Positions 29,224 through 38,889 of a stretch of DNA of 64,000 nt are shown piece after piece. Position 1 is the first letter of the stretch, and every line of letters begins with the position of its first letter. A model generated the notes under the pieces. The model ran no database searches and was not told the DNA's origin. It worked only from the letters and a program-made list of their open reading frames with translations. The DNA lies in assembly GCF_001956915.1 (NCBI RefSeq), contig NZ_MLJO01000018.1, positions 1-64,000 on the forward strand, written 5' to 3'. This DNA is from Intrasporangium flavum (GTDB lineage: Bacteria; Actinomycetota; Actinomycetes; Actinomycetales; Dermatophilaceae). Both the position numbers and the translations under genes were made by a program.

Positions 29224-30595
29224 CGGCCGCGACCTCGCCGTCGGCAGCGAGTGTCGATGAGTCGTGACCCGACGCGTCGTCACCCGACGGGTCCTCACCC
29301 GCGTCGCGCGCGTCATCGGGCGCGTCGTCGGACAGCACGCCAGGGACGGCCGTGGCCTCGGGAGCCTCGCCGCCCGACAGCTCACCCGGAGCCACGGCGC
29401 CGGGCGTCCCGACGGCACCGAGCTCGACGGCGAAGGTCGACCCCCGCTCGCGGAGCCGGTCGGGCACGTCGGCACCGACCGCGGCCGTGATGAGCACCTG
29501 CTCGCAGTCGTCGACGAGGGCTGCGAGCCGCTCGCGCCGGCCGGAGTCGAGCTCGGCGAAGACGTCGTCGAGCACGAGGACGGGGTCATCGCCGAGGTCG
29601 CGGCGCAGCAGGCGGTAGGCCGCGAGCCGCAGCCCGAGCGCGAACGACCACGACTCGCCGTGGCTCGCGTAGCCCTTGGCCGGCAGCTCGCCGAGCGACA
29701 GGACGAGGTCGTCCCGATGCGGCCCGACCAGGGTGACCCCGCGTTCGACCTCGGTGCCGCGCACCTGCGCCAGCGTCTCGAGCATCCCGGCGCGCAGCTC
29801 GTCGACCTCCGGCACCTCGCCCGCGGCGATCCGTGCGGCGAGGTCCTCGTGCAGTGAGCTGCGGTAGACGGCCCTGGCGTTGGAGGCGGCCGCGCTCACG
29901 GCGTCGTAGCACTCGGCGAGGTCGGGGACGAGGTCGCGCAGCAGCCGCAGCCGGGCGTAGACCAGCTGGGAGCCGACGCCGGCGAGGTGGTCGTTCCACA
30001 CGTCGAGGGTGTGCAGCGCCGCCTCGCGCGCCTCGTCGCTGCTCGGGTCACCCGGCCGCGGACGGTACCGGGAGCCCTTCCGCAGCACGGGAGCCGCCGA
30101 CTTCAGCAGGGCGTTGCGCTGGCGCAGGATCTTGTCGTAGTCAGACCGCACCCCGGCCCACCGCGGCTGACGCTGCACGAGCAGGTCGTCGAGGAACCGA
30201 CGCCGCTCGGACGGGTCACCCTTGACGAGCGCGAGGTCCTCCGGCGCGAAGAGCACGGTGCGCACCGTGCCGAGCACGTCGCGCGGCTTGACCGGGGCCC
30301 GGCCGAGCCTGGCCCGGTTGGCCCGGCCCGGCGTGATCTCGAGCTCGACGAGCGTCTCGCGGTCGTCGCGCACGACGGCACCGCGGATGACCGCCTGGCT
30401 CGCCCCGAACCGCACCAGTGGCTGGTCCGTCGCGACCCGGTGCGACCCGAGCGTCGCGAGGTAGCCGACGGCCTCGACGAGGTTGGTCTTGCCCTGCCCG
30501 TTGAGACCGACGAGCGTCGTGACCCCCGGCGACAGGGCGAGCTCCGCGCTCGGGTAGCTGCGGAAGTCCTTGAGGGTCAGGTGCCGGACATGCAA
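29216..30595 (-). CDS. recF: DNA replication/repair protein RecF
   Basis: A 459-residue SMC-like ATPase that loads RecA at gaps. Walker A is GLNGQGKTN, the signature-type segment is [16 protein letters not shown], and Walker B/D-loop is [14 protein letters not shown]. No ATG or GTG fits the expected N-terminus; TTG 30595 gives [13 protein letters not shown], the standard RecF start, 16 bases after the gnd stop. The last 80 residues are an unusual acidic/Ala/Pro-rich tail ([20 protein letters not shown]). It overlaps the DUF721 gene by eight bases. Confidence 0.93.
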   Translation of the reverse strand: MHVRHLTLKDFRSYPSAELALSPGVTTLVGLNGQGKTNLVEAVGYLATLGSHRVATDQPLVRFGASQAVIRGAVVRDDRETLVELEITPGRANRARLGRAPVKPRDVLGTVRTVLFAPEDLALVKGDPSERRRFLDDLLVQRQPRWAGVRSDYDKILRQRNALLKSAAPVLRKGSRYRPRPGDPSSDEAREAALHTLDVWNDHLAGVGSQLVYARLRLLRDLVPDLAECYDAVSAAASNARAVYRSSLHEDLAARIAAGEVPEVDELRAGMLETLAQVRGTEVERGVTLVGPHRDDLVLSLGELPAKGYASHGESWSFALGLRLAAYRLLRRDLGDDPVLVLDDVFAELDSGRRERLAALVDDCEQVLITAAVGADVPDRLRERGSTFAVELGAVGTPGAVAPGELSGGEAPEATAVPGVLSDDAPDDARDAGEDPSGDDASGHDSSTLAADGEVAADG

Positions 30596-30611
30596 CGAAA
30601 CCCGGCCTGGC

Positions 30612-31736
30612 TCAGGCCTTCTTGGCGGCGCGCTTCTGACCGCGCACCGTGTCGGCCGTGTCGGTCGCCTTCGAGGCCGCCTTGCGCCCCGACGTGGCCG
30701 CCGTCTTCGCGGTGGCGACGTTCGCCTTCGACGCCGACGCGGCGGCACGCTTGCTCGCGGCCTTCGTCGCGGCGCGCTTGGTCGCCCCCTTCTTCGCGGC
30801 AGCCTTCTTGGCCGGCGCCGCCGGGGCGGACCCCGTGCGCAGCGTCTCGCCCTCGGCGATCGTCATGACCTGGTGGCCGCCGAACTGGCCGCGCAGCGCC
30901 GCCACGGCCTGCATCGTCGGCGAGCTCTCCTGGCGGGAGGCGAACCGGGCGAAGAGCGAGGCCGAGATGACCGGCATCGGCACCGACAGGGCGATGGCCT
31001 CCTCGACGGTCCAGCGACCCTCGCCGGAGTCGTTGGTGTAGTCCGACACGTCGTCGAGGTGCGGGTTCTCCTCGAGCGCCTTGACCATGAGGTCGAGCAG
31101 CCAGGACCGCACGACGGTGCCGCGGCTCCACGCCTTGAAGGCGCCCGGGACGTCGGTGACGATGTCCTTCTTCTCGAGCAGCTCGTAGCCCTCGGCGTAC
31201 GCGGCCATGAGGCCGTACTCGATGCCGTTGTGGACCATCTTCGTGTAGTGGCCGGCGCCGACCTTGCCGGCGTGGACGAAGCCCTCCTCGCGGGGGCCCT
31301 CGGGGCGCAGCGCGTCGAAGATGGGCATGGCCTTGTTGACCCACTTCTTGTCGCCACCGCACATCAGGCCGTAGCCGTTCTCGAGGCCCCAGATGCCGCC
31401 GCTGACGCCGCAGTCGATGTAGCCGATCTTCTTGCCGGCGAGCAGCTTGGCGTTCTCGAAGTCGTCGGTGAAGCGCGAGTTGCCGCCGTCGATGACGAGG
31501 TCACCCGGCTCGAGCAGATCGGCGAGCTTGGCGACGGTCTCACGCGTCGGGTCTCCGGCCGGGACCATGACCCACACGACGCGGGGCGCCTCGAGCTTCT
31601 TGACGAGGGCGGCCATCGTCGCGACGTCGCGCACGGCCGGGTTGAAGTCGAACCCGACGACCTCGTGGCCCGCGCGACGCAACCGCTCCCGCATGTTGCC
31701 GCCCATCTTGCCGAGACCGATCAGACCGAGCTGCAT
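30612..31736 (-). CDS. gnd: 6-phosphogluconate dehydrogenase (decarboxylating, short form) with basic tail
   Basis: A 374-residue NAD(P)-dependent 6PGDH of the short GntZ/YqeC type, pentose phosphate pathway. The Rossmann motif GLGKMGGNM is at 8-16, IDGGNS at 82-87, CGVSGG at 109-114, and the catalytic [10 protein letters not shown] at 166-175. Residues 1-300 complete the enzyme. The last 72 residues (303-374) form a Lys/Ala/Ser/Thr-rich tail with repeated KKAA, KRAA and SKRAA units, like the tails of histone-H1-like or HupB proteins. The gene lies between dnaN and recF, as in several actinobacteria. The tail could bind DNA or polyanions (inference). Confidence 0.92.
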   Translation of the reverse strand: MQLGLIGLGKMGGNMRERLRRAGHEVVGFDFNPAVRDVATMAALVKKLEAPRVVWVMVPAGDPTRETVAKLADLLEPGDLVIDGGNSRFTDDFENAKLLAGKKIGYIDCGVSGGIWGLENGYGLMCGGDKKWVNKAMPIFDALRPEGPREEGFVHAGKVGAGHYTKMVHNGIEYGLMAAYAEGYELLEKKDIVTDVPGAFKAWSRGTVVRSWLLDLMVKALEENPHLDDVSDYTNDSGEGRWTVEEAIALSVPMPVISASLFARFASRQESSPTMQAVAALRGQFGGHQVMTIAEGETLRTGSAPAAPAKKAAAKKGATKRAATKAASKRAAASASKANVATAKTAATSGRKAASKATDTADTVRGQKRAAKKA

Positions 31737-31914
31737 GTCGGGAGCCTTTCTGGGGGAGTGCAGGGAGCGAGGTGCGGCAGGGGGTGCCGGTGGAGCACGA
31801 GCGGTTCGAGGCTACGCCTGCCGGAGCACCGGGTGCACCGGCGGGCGCGTCCGTGGTCGGGCGGGCGCCCCGGGCCGCCGTCCCGGCGAGGGCGACGCCA
31901 GAGGACGACCGGCC

Positions 31915-33042
31915 TCAGCTGGCGAAGCGGACCGGCATGAGGACGTAGCGGTAGGTGCCGTCGGGCTCGCCGTCGGCCTCCTCCTGCCCGGACAGCACCG
32001 CGGGCCGGCTCGGCTGGGTGAACGACAGCCGGCTGAAGGCGGTGCCGACGGCGTGCAGGCCGTCGAGGAGAAACTGCGGGTTGAAGGCGATCTGGATCTC
32101 GGGCCCGGTCAGGGTGGCCTCGACCGCCTCGGACGCCTGGGCGTCGTCGCCGGTGCCGGCCTCGATGGCGACCTGGCCGTCGGTGAACTTCAGCAGCACC
32201 GGGGTGTTGCGCTCGGCGACGAGGGCCACGCGCTTGACGGCCTCCTCGAGGGCGGCGGTCTCGACGACGGCCTCGGTGTCGACGCTCGTCGGGAAGATCG
32301 AGGTGACCTTCGGGTACTCGCCGTCGAGCAGGCGGGTCGTGGCCCGACGCTGCCCGGCCTCGAAGCCGATGAGGCCGTCGCCGCCGGCACCGAACGCGAG
32401 CGACACCGTGCCGGACGCGCCGAGCGCCTTGGCCGTGTCGGAGAGCTGGCGCGCCGGGACGAGGGCGACGTGGCTCGCGTCGGACTCGCTCGGCGTCCAC
32501 GACAGCTCGCGCATCGCGAGGCGGTAGCGGTCGGTGGCGAGCAGGGTCACCTTGTCGCCCTCGATCTCCATGCGGACGCCGGTGAGGATCGGCAGCGTGT
32601 CGCCGCGGTCGGCCGCGATCGAGACCTGCGCGACGGCCTGGGTGAAGGTGTCACCGGCGATGGTGCCGCTGGCGTCGGGCGCCGCAGGCAGCGTCGGGTA
32701 GTCGGCGGCGGGCATCTCGCGCAGGCTGAAGCGCGAGGACCCGCACGCGACGTTGACCTTCGTGCCGTCGGTGCTGACGTCGATGGGCTTGTTCGGCAGG
32801 TTGCGCGAGATGTCGGCGAGCAGGCGGCCGAGCACGAGCACCTGGCCGGCCTCAGCGACGTCGGCCGGCACGGTGATCTTCGCGGAGACCTCGTAGTCGA
32901 AGGCCGACAGCGTCAGCGAGCCCTCCTCGCTGGCCTCGAGGAGCACGCCCGCGAGCACGGGCACGGGCGGGCGCGCCGGCAGACCGCGCGCCACCCAGGT
33001 CACGGCCTCGGCCAGGACGTCTCGCTCAACCCGAAACTTCAC
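31915..33042 (-). CDS. dnaN: DNA polymerase III beta subunit (sliding clamp)
   Basis: A 375-residue clamp with the family's three repeated domains, N-terminus KFRVERDVLAEAVTWVARGLP and C-terminal VLMPVR peptide-groove motif. GTG 33042 with GAGAG upstream is the start; the open frame runs further back into oriC. It is followed by gnd and recF. oriC lies directly upstream. Confidence 0.97.
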   Translation of the reverse strand: MKFRVERDVLAEAVTWVARGLPARPPVPVLAGVLLEASEEGSLTLSAFDYEVSAKITVPADVAEAGQVLVLGRLLADISRNLPNKPIDVSTDGTKVNVACGSSRFSLREMPAADYPTLPAAPDASGTIAGDTFTQAVAQVSIAADRGDTLPILTGVRMEIEGDKVTLLATDRYRLAMRELSWTPSESDASHVALVPARQLSDTAKALGASGTVSLAFGAGGDGLIGFEAGQRRATTRLLDGEYPKVTSIFPTSVDTEAVVETAALEEAVKRVALVAERNTPVLLKFTDGQVAIEAGTGDDAQASEAVEATLTGPEIQIAFNPQFLLDGLHAVGTAFSRLSFTQPSRPAVLSGQEEADGEPDGTYRYVLMPVRFAS

Positions 33043-33501
33043 GGTGCTCTCACTTCGACAGGTTGGACATGGGGGCTCAGACACTAGTCCCTGCGCCCGA
33101 GGTGGCACCACAAACACGCCACAAACGGTCGTGGGCCCCGGCACCTGGCGCAGGGCCGTGTCGGGGGGAGTCTTCCACCGGCCCTCCCCGTCCCGGTCGT
33201 CGGGTCGCTCGAGACCCTCGTTGTCGGGGCATCTCCCGTGATCTGGGTTCTCGTCATCGTCATAGGTGCTGTGGATCCTGTGGACAAGCGGTGTCGACGC
33301 AGGTCAGCGCGTCGTTTCGGGTGTGCAGGGGGTGTGGGTCGCCGACGGGTGGGCCCACGAGCTGTTGTGGACGCGATTTCACTGTTCACACGGCGCTCAC
33401 AAGCCGGGTGCAGTTTTTCCGCAAGATTTCCGGCCTCGTCCACACCTGTCCACAGTGTCCTTGTGGAAAGAGCCGGAGCCCATGTCCGTTTTGCGTGCAT
33501 T

Positions 33502-33515
33502 GGTGGCTAGTCACC
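33502..33515. repeat. 14-bp oriC motif, copy 1
   Basis: GGTGGCTAGTCACC matches a second copy, GGTGACTAGTCACC, at one base short of identity. It is near-palindromic and lies next to a DnaA-like box. Unknown function. Confidence 0.5.
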
Positions 33516-33719
33516 TGTGGATGGAGGCGGCCTCCGCTTCCACAGAGTTGTCCACAGAGGTGGATAACCACAGCTGGGGGTAGAGCCTGTGGGTTGCGAT
33601 CGGGAGGGTCACGAGCCGGTCACGCTGTGCACACAGCTGTGGATGTGGATGTGGACGGGTGTGGACGTCGGGCCGTTCGGGGGTAGCCCCACCTGGGCCC
33701 ACCGAGGGGTCCGGTACGT

Positions 33720-33733
33720 GGTGACTAGTCACC
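33720..33733. repeat. 14-bp oriC motif, copy 2
   Basis: GGTGACTAGTCACC is a perfect palindrome at the far end of oriC, just before the tetR stop codon region. It is the partner of copy 1. Confidence 0.5.
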
Positions 33734-33771
33734 TCCGTCCCGTTCGCGGCACTCGTCCGGCTACGGGCGCG

Positions 33772-34479
33772 TCAGTCAGCCACGACGAGGCGTCGCGACA
33801 CCGCGACGTGCCAACCGAAGAGCGCCTCGGGGTCGGGGACCGGTCCGAGCTGGTCGAACACCTCGCTCGTCACGGCGCCGAGCAGCAGCGTCCACGCGCT
33901 GAGGCCCTGGGCCAGCGCCTCCGCGTCGACGGCCGTGCCCGCGAAGAAGTCGTCGTCGAGGAAGCCCCCGACGGCCGGCCCCGCGAGCCGAGCCAGTTCC
34001 GGCGACGGTGCAGGAGTGCGGCCGGCCCGGGCTGCTGCGTCGACGATGCCGGTGACGATCGCGAGGACGGCGGTGCCGGGTCCGGTCGTGCGGTCCGCGG
34101 GCGCGGTGTAGTCGGGCACGGGCGAGCCGTAGAGGAGGGCGAAGTCGTGCGGGCGCTCCAGCGCCCACCGCCGCAGCCCGTGCGCGACCGCCTCCCATCG
34201 CCCCCCGAGGTCGGTCGGGTCGACCGCCCCGTGCGCCGCCGTGACCGTGGCGGCGAGCGAGGTGTAGCCGTCGACGATGAGTCGGGTCAGCAGCTCGTCG
34301 CGGCTCTCGACGTACCGGTAGATGCCCGAGCTGACCATGCCGAGGTCGCGGGCGACGGCCCGCAGGCTCAGGGCGGCCGCCCCCGAGGAGGCCAGGTGCT
34401 CGCGGGCAACGCGGAGGATGTCGGCCTCGACGGCGAGGCGGTTGCGGGCCCGGCGGCCGAGGGTCTCGGTGGGGGTCAT
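33772..34479 (-). CDS. TetR/AcrR family transcriptional regulator
   Basis: A 235-residue repressor. The N-terminal HTH is visible (ILRVAREHLASSGAAALSLRAVARDLGMVSSGIYRYVESRDELLTRLI); the C-terminal ligand domain is of the TetR_C type found in this family, with WALERPHDFALLYGSPVPDY. ATG 34479 is used because it starts just before the helix; the frame opens earlier. It is divergent from an epimerase gene, and two operator-like sites lie between them. The pair is inserted between oriC and dnaA. Confidence 0.9.
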   Translation of the reverse strand: MTPTETLGRRARNRLAVEADILRVAREHLASSGAAALSLRAVARDLGMVSSGIYRYVESRDELLTRLIVDGYTSLAATVTAAHGAVDPTDLGGRWEAVAHGLRRWALERPHDFALLYGSPVPDYTAPADRTTGPGTAVLAIVTGIVDAAARAGRTPAPSPELARLAGPAVGGFLDDDFFAGTAVDAEALAQGLSAWTLLLGAVTSEVFDQLGPVPDPEALFGWHVAVSRRLVVAD

Positions 34480-34512
34480 GGGACGAGCCTGACACAACCG
34501 ACGAAGAAATGT

Positions 34513-34523
34513 GAGCACTGCTC
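34513..34523. promoter_or_regulatory. Operator-like site 1 (GAGCACTGCTC)
   Basis: A short palindrome in ATGTGAGCACTGCTC, close to the tetR start. It shares ATGTGAGCA with site 2, suggesting a repressor pair. Confidence 0.5.
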
Positions 34524-34558
34524 TTGATTTCGTGCTGTCGAACGCCCATGCTTGAAAT

Positions 34559-34573
34559 GTGAGCAGCGCTCAC
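34559..34573. promoter_or_regulatory. Operator-like site 2 (GTGAGCAGCGCTCAC)
   Basis: A perfect 15-bp inverted repeat, GTGAGC-AGC-GCTCAC, in the divergent tetR/epimerase promoter region. The likely binder is the TetR-family regulator, controlling both genes. Confidence 0.65.
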
Positions 34574-34620
34574 GTTTCCGCTAAATCCACCGCACCCATC
34601 GACTCGTCCAGGAGCCCCTC

Positions 34621-35586
34621 ATGTCCCACCACCTCGTCGTCGGCGCCGGTGGCGTCGGCCGCTCGACGACCGCGGCCCTCGTGGCCGCCGGTCACACCGT
34701 CACCCTCGCGTCGCGATCGGGCCGCGTCACCGAGCGCCCGTGGCAGGACGCGCACCGCGACGCCGTCGAGGTCGTCTCCGCGGACGCCGCCGACGCGACG
34801 CGCCTCGCATCGCTGGCGCGCGGTGCCGCGAGCATCGTGAACGCCGTCAACCCGCCCAGCTACCTGACCTGGGACACCGACTGGCCGCCCGTCGCCGCGG
34901 CCATGCTCGAGGCAGCCGAGTCCACGGGCGCCGGCCTCGTCATCATCGGCAACCTCTACGGCTACGGGCGCGTGGAGGCCCCGATGACGGAGGAGGACCC
35001 GATGCGTCCCGCCGGCCACAAGGGGGCCCTGCGCGCCGACATGTGGACCGAGGCCCTGGCCCGCCACCGCGCCGGCCGGATCCGCGTCACCGAGCTGCGC
35101 TCGAGCGACTACTTCGGCCCGGGCACGACGCCGCGCACGAGCTACCTCAACGACATCGTCGTCGACGCCCTCCTCGCCGGCCGCACACCCTTCGTCCCCG
35201 TGGGTCGGGCCGACGCCCCCCACTCGTGGACCTACGTGCCCGACGTGGGCGCGACGGCCGCCCGCATCGCGCTCGAGGACGCGGACTCGGTCGCGTGGGG
35301 CCGCGCCTGGCACGTCCCGACCTCCGCGCCGCGCACGTTCGACGAGGCCGCGCAGGATGTCGCCCGGATCGCCGGCGTCCGGGCGCGCCGCGTTCGGGTG
35401 CTGCCGAGGCCGCTCGGCACCGCCGCCGGGCTCGTCGTGCCCTTCATGCGCGAGGTGCGCGAGACGCGCCACCAGTTCGAGCGGCCCTTCGTCCTCGACA
35501 CCACCCGGACCGAGCGAACCTTCGGGCTCGCGCCGACGCCGTGGGAGGACGCGCTCGCGGCCACCGTCGCGGCGCGGCGCGCCTGA
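34621..35586 (+). CDS. NAD-dependent epimerase/dehydratase family protein
   Basis: A 321-residue extended-SDR protein. Rossmann motif VVGAGGVGRSTT is at about 6-17. The usual YxxxK is not obvious; a Lys lies in AGHKGALRADMW, where the active-site region is expected. SWTYVPDVGATAA is typical of the C-terminal NAD(P)-binding NmrA/epimerase-like group. Substrate is unknown. It is divergent from and probably repressed by the TetR regulator. It converges on dnaA with a 51-base gap. Confidence 0.8.
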   Translation: MSHHLVVGAGGVGRSTTAALVAAGHTVTLASRSGRVTERPWQDAHRDAVEVVSADAADATRLASLARGAASIVNAVNPPSYLTWDTDWPPVAAAMLEAAESTGAGLVIIGNLYGYGRVEAPMTEEDPMRPAGHKGALRADMWTEALARHRAGRIRVTELRSSDYFGPGTTPRTSYLNDIVVDALLAGRTPFVPVGRADAPHSWTYVPDVGATAARIALEDADSVAWGRAWHVPTSAPRTFDEAAQDVARIAGVRARRVRVLPRPLGTAAGLVVPFMREVRETRHQFERPFVLDTTRTERTFGLAPTPWEDALAATVAARRA

Positions 35587-35637
35587 CGCGTCCGTGCACC
35601 GACGCGTCAGGCGCGCCGAAGCGTCAGTGGGCGCCGC

Positions 35638-37392
35638 TCAGTGGGACTGCTGGCGGATCCGGTTCGTCAGCTCGGTGACCTGGTTGTAGATGGCGCGCCG
35701 CTCGCCCATGAGCTCGCGGATCTTGCGGTCGGCGTGCATGACCGTGGTGTGGTCGCGGCCGCCGAAGTGCTGGCCGATCTTCGGCAGCGACAGGTCGGTC
35801 ATCTCGCGGCACAGGTACATGGCGATCTGCCGGGCGGTGACGAGTTGGCGCGAGCGGCTCGAGCCGCAGAGGTCCTCGAGCGTCACCGCGTAGTACGCGG
35901 CCGTGACCGCCATGATCGTCGCGGCCGTCACCTGGTTCGGCGTCTCGTTCGGCAGCACGTCCTTGAGGACGATCTCGGCGAGCGGGAGGTCGACCGGCTG
36001 GCGGTTGAGGTTGCTGAAGGCCGTGACGCGGATGAGCGCGCCCTCGAGCTCACGGATGTTCGTGCTGAAGTTCGTCGCGATGTACTCCAGGACGTCGTCC
36101 GGGACCTTCATGCGGTCCTGGATCGCCTTCTTGCGCAGGATGGCGATGCGGGTCTCGAGGTCGGGCGGCTGGACGTCGGTGAGCAGGCCCGACTCGAACC
36201 GGGTGCGCATCCGGTCCTCGAAGCCGGACAGCTCGCGCGGCGGCAGGTCGCTGGTGATGACGATCTGCTTGTTCGCGTTGTGCAGCGTGTTGAAGGTGTG
36301 GAAGAACTCCTCCTGGGTCTGCAGCTTGCCCTGGAGGAACTGGATGTCGTCGATGAGCAGCACGTCGACGCTGCGGTAGCGGGCCTGGAACGCGCTCGCC
36401 TTGTCGTCGCGGATGCTGTTGATGAAGTCGTTGGTGAACTCCTCGGAGTTCACGTAGCGCACCCGGACGCCGGGGAACATCGTGCGGGCGTAGTGCCCGA
36501 TCGCGTGGAGCAGGTGGGTCTTGCCGAGCCCGGACTCGCCGTAGACGAAGAGCGGGTTGTAGGCCTTGGCCGGCGCCTCGGCCACCGCGACGGCGGCCGC
36601 GTGGGCGAACCGGTTGCTCGCGCCGATGACGAACGTGTCGAAGGTGTACTTCGGGTTCAGACGCGTGTCGCCGACCACCGGGGGCTCGGGCCGCTGCTGG
36701 CGCAGCGGGCCGCTCTCGCCGCCGGCGCGGAGCGGGTCGATCCCGTGGTCGGGGGCCGGGTAGGCCTGCGGACGCGGCTCGTCGAGGTCGGCGCCGTCGA
36801 GCGCGGGCGCGCTCTCGGCGAGGTCGCGCAGCGGGTTCGGGTTGGCGGCCGCGGGGTGCACCTGCGAGTACGGGCTGCCGAGCGGCGGCTGGACCGGGGC
36901 GGCGTGGCCGTTGGACCCGGCGTGGGCGGCCGGCGCACCGGGCCCGGCCTGGCCCGAGGAGCCGGTGCCGTGGTTGATGCCGTGGTGGGGCAGCTGACCC
37001 ATCTGGCCCACCTGCCCGAGCTGGCCCTGGTGACCGGGCGTCGAGGCGAACGGGTTGGCGGGGCGCGCGCCCTCCGACAGGGCGGGCTGGCCCGTGGGCT
37101 CGTCGCTGATGATGCCGAGATCGGTCTCGAGGGTCTCATCGACGGAGACCGCGAGCTGCACCGGGTGCCCGAGCTGCTCGCCGAGCGCCGCGTGCACCTG
37201 GTCGCGCATGCGCGTCTCGAGGAAGTCCTTGGTGAAGTTGTTCGGCACGCGCACCAGCGCCACCTGGTCGAGGACGCCGATGAGCCGGCACAGCCGTACG
37301 AAGGCCCGTTCGCGGTTGGACAGGCCGACCGAGTCGAGCGTGCGCAGCGTCTCCTGCCAGATCTGTGCGTAGTCGACGCCTGCCTCGGCCAC
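35638..37392 (-). CDS. dnaA: Chromosomal replication initiator DnaA
   Basis: A 584-residue initiator ATPase. Domain I spans about 1-90 ([14 protein letters not shown]), domain II is a long Pro/Gly/Gln-rich linker (about 120-250), domain III carries Walker [10 protein letters not shown] and Walker [13 protein letters not shown], and domain IV has the [12 protein letters not shown] box-recognition signature. GTG 37392 is the start, with AGGTGGGA upstream. Two exact DnaA boxes lie 140-160 bases upstream (37531-37551), suggesting autoregulation. Unusually, tetR and an epimerase separate it from oriC and dnaN. Confidence 0.98.
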   Translation of the reverse strand: MAEAGVDYAQIWQETLRTLDSVGLSNRERAFVRLCRLIGVLDQVALVRVPNNFTKDFLETRMRDQVHAALGEQLGHPVQLAVSVDETLETDLGIISDEPTGQPALSEGARPANPFASTPGHQGQLGQVGQMGQLPHHGINHGTGSSGQAGPGAPAAHAGSNGHAAPVQPPLGSPYSQVHPAAANPNPLRDLAESAPALDGADLDEPRPQAYPAPDHGIDPLRAGGESGPLRQQRPEPPVVGDTRLNPKYTFDTFVIGASNRFAHAAAVAVAEAPAKAYNPLFVYGESGLGKTHLLHAIGHYARTMFPGVRVRYVNSEEFTNDFINSIRDDKASAFQARYRSVDVLLIDDIQFLQGKLQTQEEFFHTFNTLHNANKQIVITSDLPPRELSGFEDRMRTRFESGLLTDVQPPDLETRIAILRKKAIQDRMKVPDDVLEYIATNFSTNIRELEGALIRVTAFSNLNRQPVDLPLAEIVLKDVLPNETPNQVTAATIMAVTAAYYAVTLEDLCGSSRSRQLVTARQIAMYLCREMTDLSLPKIGQHFGGRDHTTVMHADRKIRELMGERRAIYNQVTELTNRIRQQSH

Positions 37393-37942
37393 CTGGTCCC
37401 ACCTACCCCTGAGTCAGTCCTCGGGCCCGTCGGTCGGGCACGTTCCGGTACGCCCCGGTGGCGGCTCTCGTGCCGCGCGACCGGGCTGGACGGCCCTCCG
37501 CCGTCCGCTGTCCGGGTGAACGATGCCTTGTTGTCCACACGTTTGTCCACAGCCTGTGCATGGGTGGACCAGGACCGTAAGCACCGAAACCTACAACTCG
37601 AGGGCGGCGGTGACAATCGTCAGGTGCGCTGATTCGGTCAACTCCCGGCGTGTCGGCTTGATTCTGTCCGCGAAGCGCCCAAGATCGGTCGGTTCGGCGG
37701 CGGCACCCGCGCGGCCCCGCCTCGGTTTGACCCTCGTTCCGGCGCTCCCGTATCGTTGACCGAGCGTGTCTGCGACCTCTTTCGCATGCCCATGGCGCCA
37801 GGCGCCGCGCCCCGGTCCGCCGGGTCGATGCCGGAGCACCACGGGCTTGCCGATTGCGGTCGCCGAGACCACGCACTGCCCCACCACCACGGGAGCGCGG
37901 GTCGACGAGAGTCGCCCGGCCCCGCGACCAACGGAGAATCTC
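37393..37942. other. dnaA-rpmH intergenic region with two DnaA boxes
   Basis: This 550-base divergent gap has two exact TTGTCCACA boxes at 37531-37539 and 37543-37551, near the dnaA promoter. A TATCGTTGAC segment near 37750 could be the -10 of the rpmH promoter. It does not hold the dense box cluster seen beside dnaN. No gene is apparent. Confidence 0.65.
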
Positions 37943-38080
37943 GTGAGCAAGCGCACCTTCCAGCCGAACAACCGTCGCCGCGCCAAGACGCACGGCTTCC
38001 GCCTGCGCATGCGCACCCGTGCGGGTCGCGCCATCCTCGCCGCCCGCCGTCGCAAGGGCCGCGCCGAGCTCTCGGCCTGA
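37943..38080 (+). CDS. rpmH: 50S ribosomal protein L34
   Basis: A 45-residue, very basic protein: [20 protein letters not shown] and [19 protein letters not shown], the full L34 sequence. GTG 37943 has GGAGA at 37933-37937. It heads the rpmH-rnpA-yidD-yidC-jag-rsmG gene string. Confidence 0.97.
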   Translation: MSKRTFQPNNRRRAKTHGFRLRMRTRAGRAILAARRRKGRAELSA

Positions 38081-38098
38081 GCCGCCGAAGGCCTCGGC

Positions 38099-38449
38099 GT
38101 GCTGCCGGCACGTCACCGTCTGCGTGAGAGCGCAGACTTCGCGTCGGCAGTCCGCGGGCCTGGCGCCAGCAGAGCGGGCGGGCGACTCGTCGTCGTGCAT
38201 GCCAACCGGACCGATGCGCGTGCGGACCTTCCGCCGCGCGTCGGTTTTGTTGTGTCCAAGGCCGTCGGCAACGCCGTCGTCCGCAACCGCACGAAGCGTC
38301 GGCTCCGGGCCAGCATGGCCGGCCACGTCAACCGCGTCCCCACCGGCTGGGACCTTGTCGTCCGCGCGAATCCCGCTGCGGCACAAGCGTCCTGGGTCGA
38401 GCTCGACGCCGCTCTCGGGCGGCAGCTCGAGAAGGTGACCTGCCGGTGA
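38099..38449 (+). CDS. rnpA: Ribonuclease P protein component
   Basis: A 116-residue protein subunit of RNase P, processing tRNA 5' ends. The RNR motif is in [11 protein letters not shown], preceded by [16 protein letters not shown] 38099 gives the standard [14 protein letters not shown] start. It overlaps yidD by four bases (GTGA). Confidence 0.96.
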   Translation: MLPARHRLRESADFASAVRGPGASRAGGRLVVVHANRTDARADLPPRVGFVVSKAVGNAVVRNRTKRRLRASMAGHVNRVPTGWDLVVRANPAAAQASWVELDAALGRQLEKVTCR

Positions 38450-38811
38450 GCGTGACGGTCAACCAGGTGCTCGCGGCCCCGCTCGTGCTCGCGGTCCGCG
38501 TCTACCAGCGGTTCATCTCCCCGCTCACCCCGCCGAGCTGCCGCTTCTACCCGAGCTGCTCCTCCTACGCGGTCACCGCCCTGACGCGCTTCGGCCCGAT
38601 CCGCGGCGGCTGGCTCGCCGCGCGGCGCATCGGCCGGTGCCACCCGTGGAACCCGGGTGGCGTCGACGACGTTCCGCTCACGTGGGAGAGCCGCAACGAC
38701 GTCCGCCCCGAGGACTTCCGACCGCGGGACGCCGACGGTGACGTCGAGCCGGACCCGGCCCCGGGCGCAAAGGCGCGGCATCGGCACCAGCACGGAGCAC
38801 CCACCACCTGA
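38446..38811 (+). CDS. yidD: Membrane protein insertion efficiency factor YidD
   Basis: A 121-residue member of the YidD (alpha-hemolysin-like) family. The core is [23 protein letters not shown] with three conserved Cys, then [20 protein letters not shown] His/Asp-rich tail ([14 protein letters not shown]) extends it. It overlaps rnpA by four bases and is followed by yidC. Confidence 0.95.
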   Translation: MSVTVNQVLAAPLVLAVRVYQRFISPLTPPSCRFYPSCSSYAVTALTRFGPIRGGWLAARRIGRCHPWNPGGVDDVPLTWESRNDVRPEDFRPRDADGDVEPDPAPGAKARHRHQHGAPTT

Positions 38812-38889
38812 CCACGCGGCATATCGTTGCCGACCAGTGGTGACCGGACCGAAGGCATGGCCGGCTCACCGGACGACAGAGGACACACG

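Larger units (their letters stand above)
33043..33771. other. oriC: Replication origin oriC
   Basis: This 729-base non-coding stretch next to dnaN carries a dense set of DnaA-box-like sequences. Exact actinobacterial boxes TTGTCCACA or TGTGGACAA are at 33548-33556 and 33279-33287. Near matches are TGTGGATCC 33270-33278, TCGTCCACA 33436-33444, CTGTCCACA 33446-33454, TGTGGATGG 33516-33524, GGTGGATAA 33559-33567, and a tandem run TGTGGATGT/TGTGGATGT/TGTGGACGG/TGTGGACGT at 33638-33668. A locally AT-richer stretch is near 33411-33429. A 14-bp motif GGTGRCTAGTCACC occurs twice (33502-33515 and 33720-33733). dnaA itself is 1.9 kb away. Confidence 0.85.
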
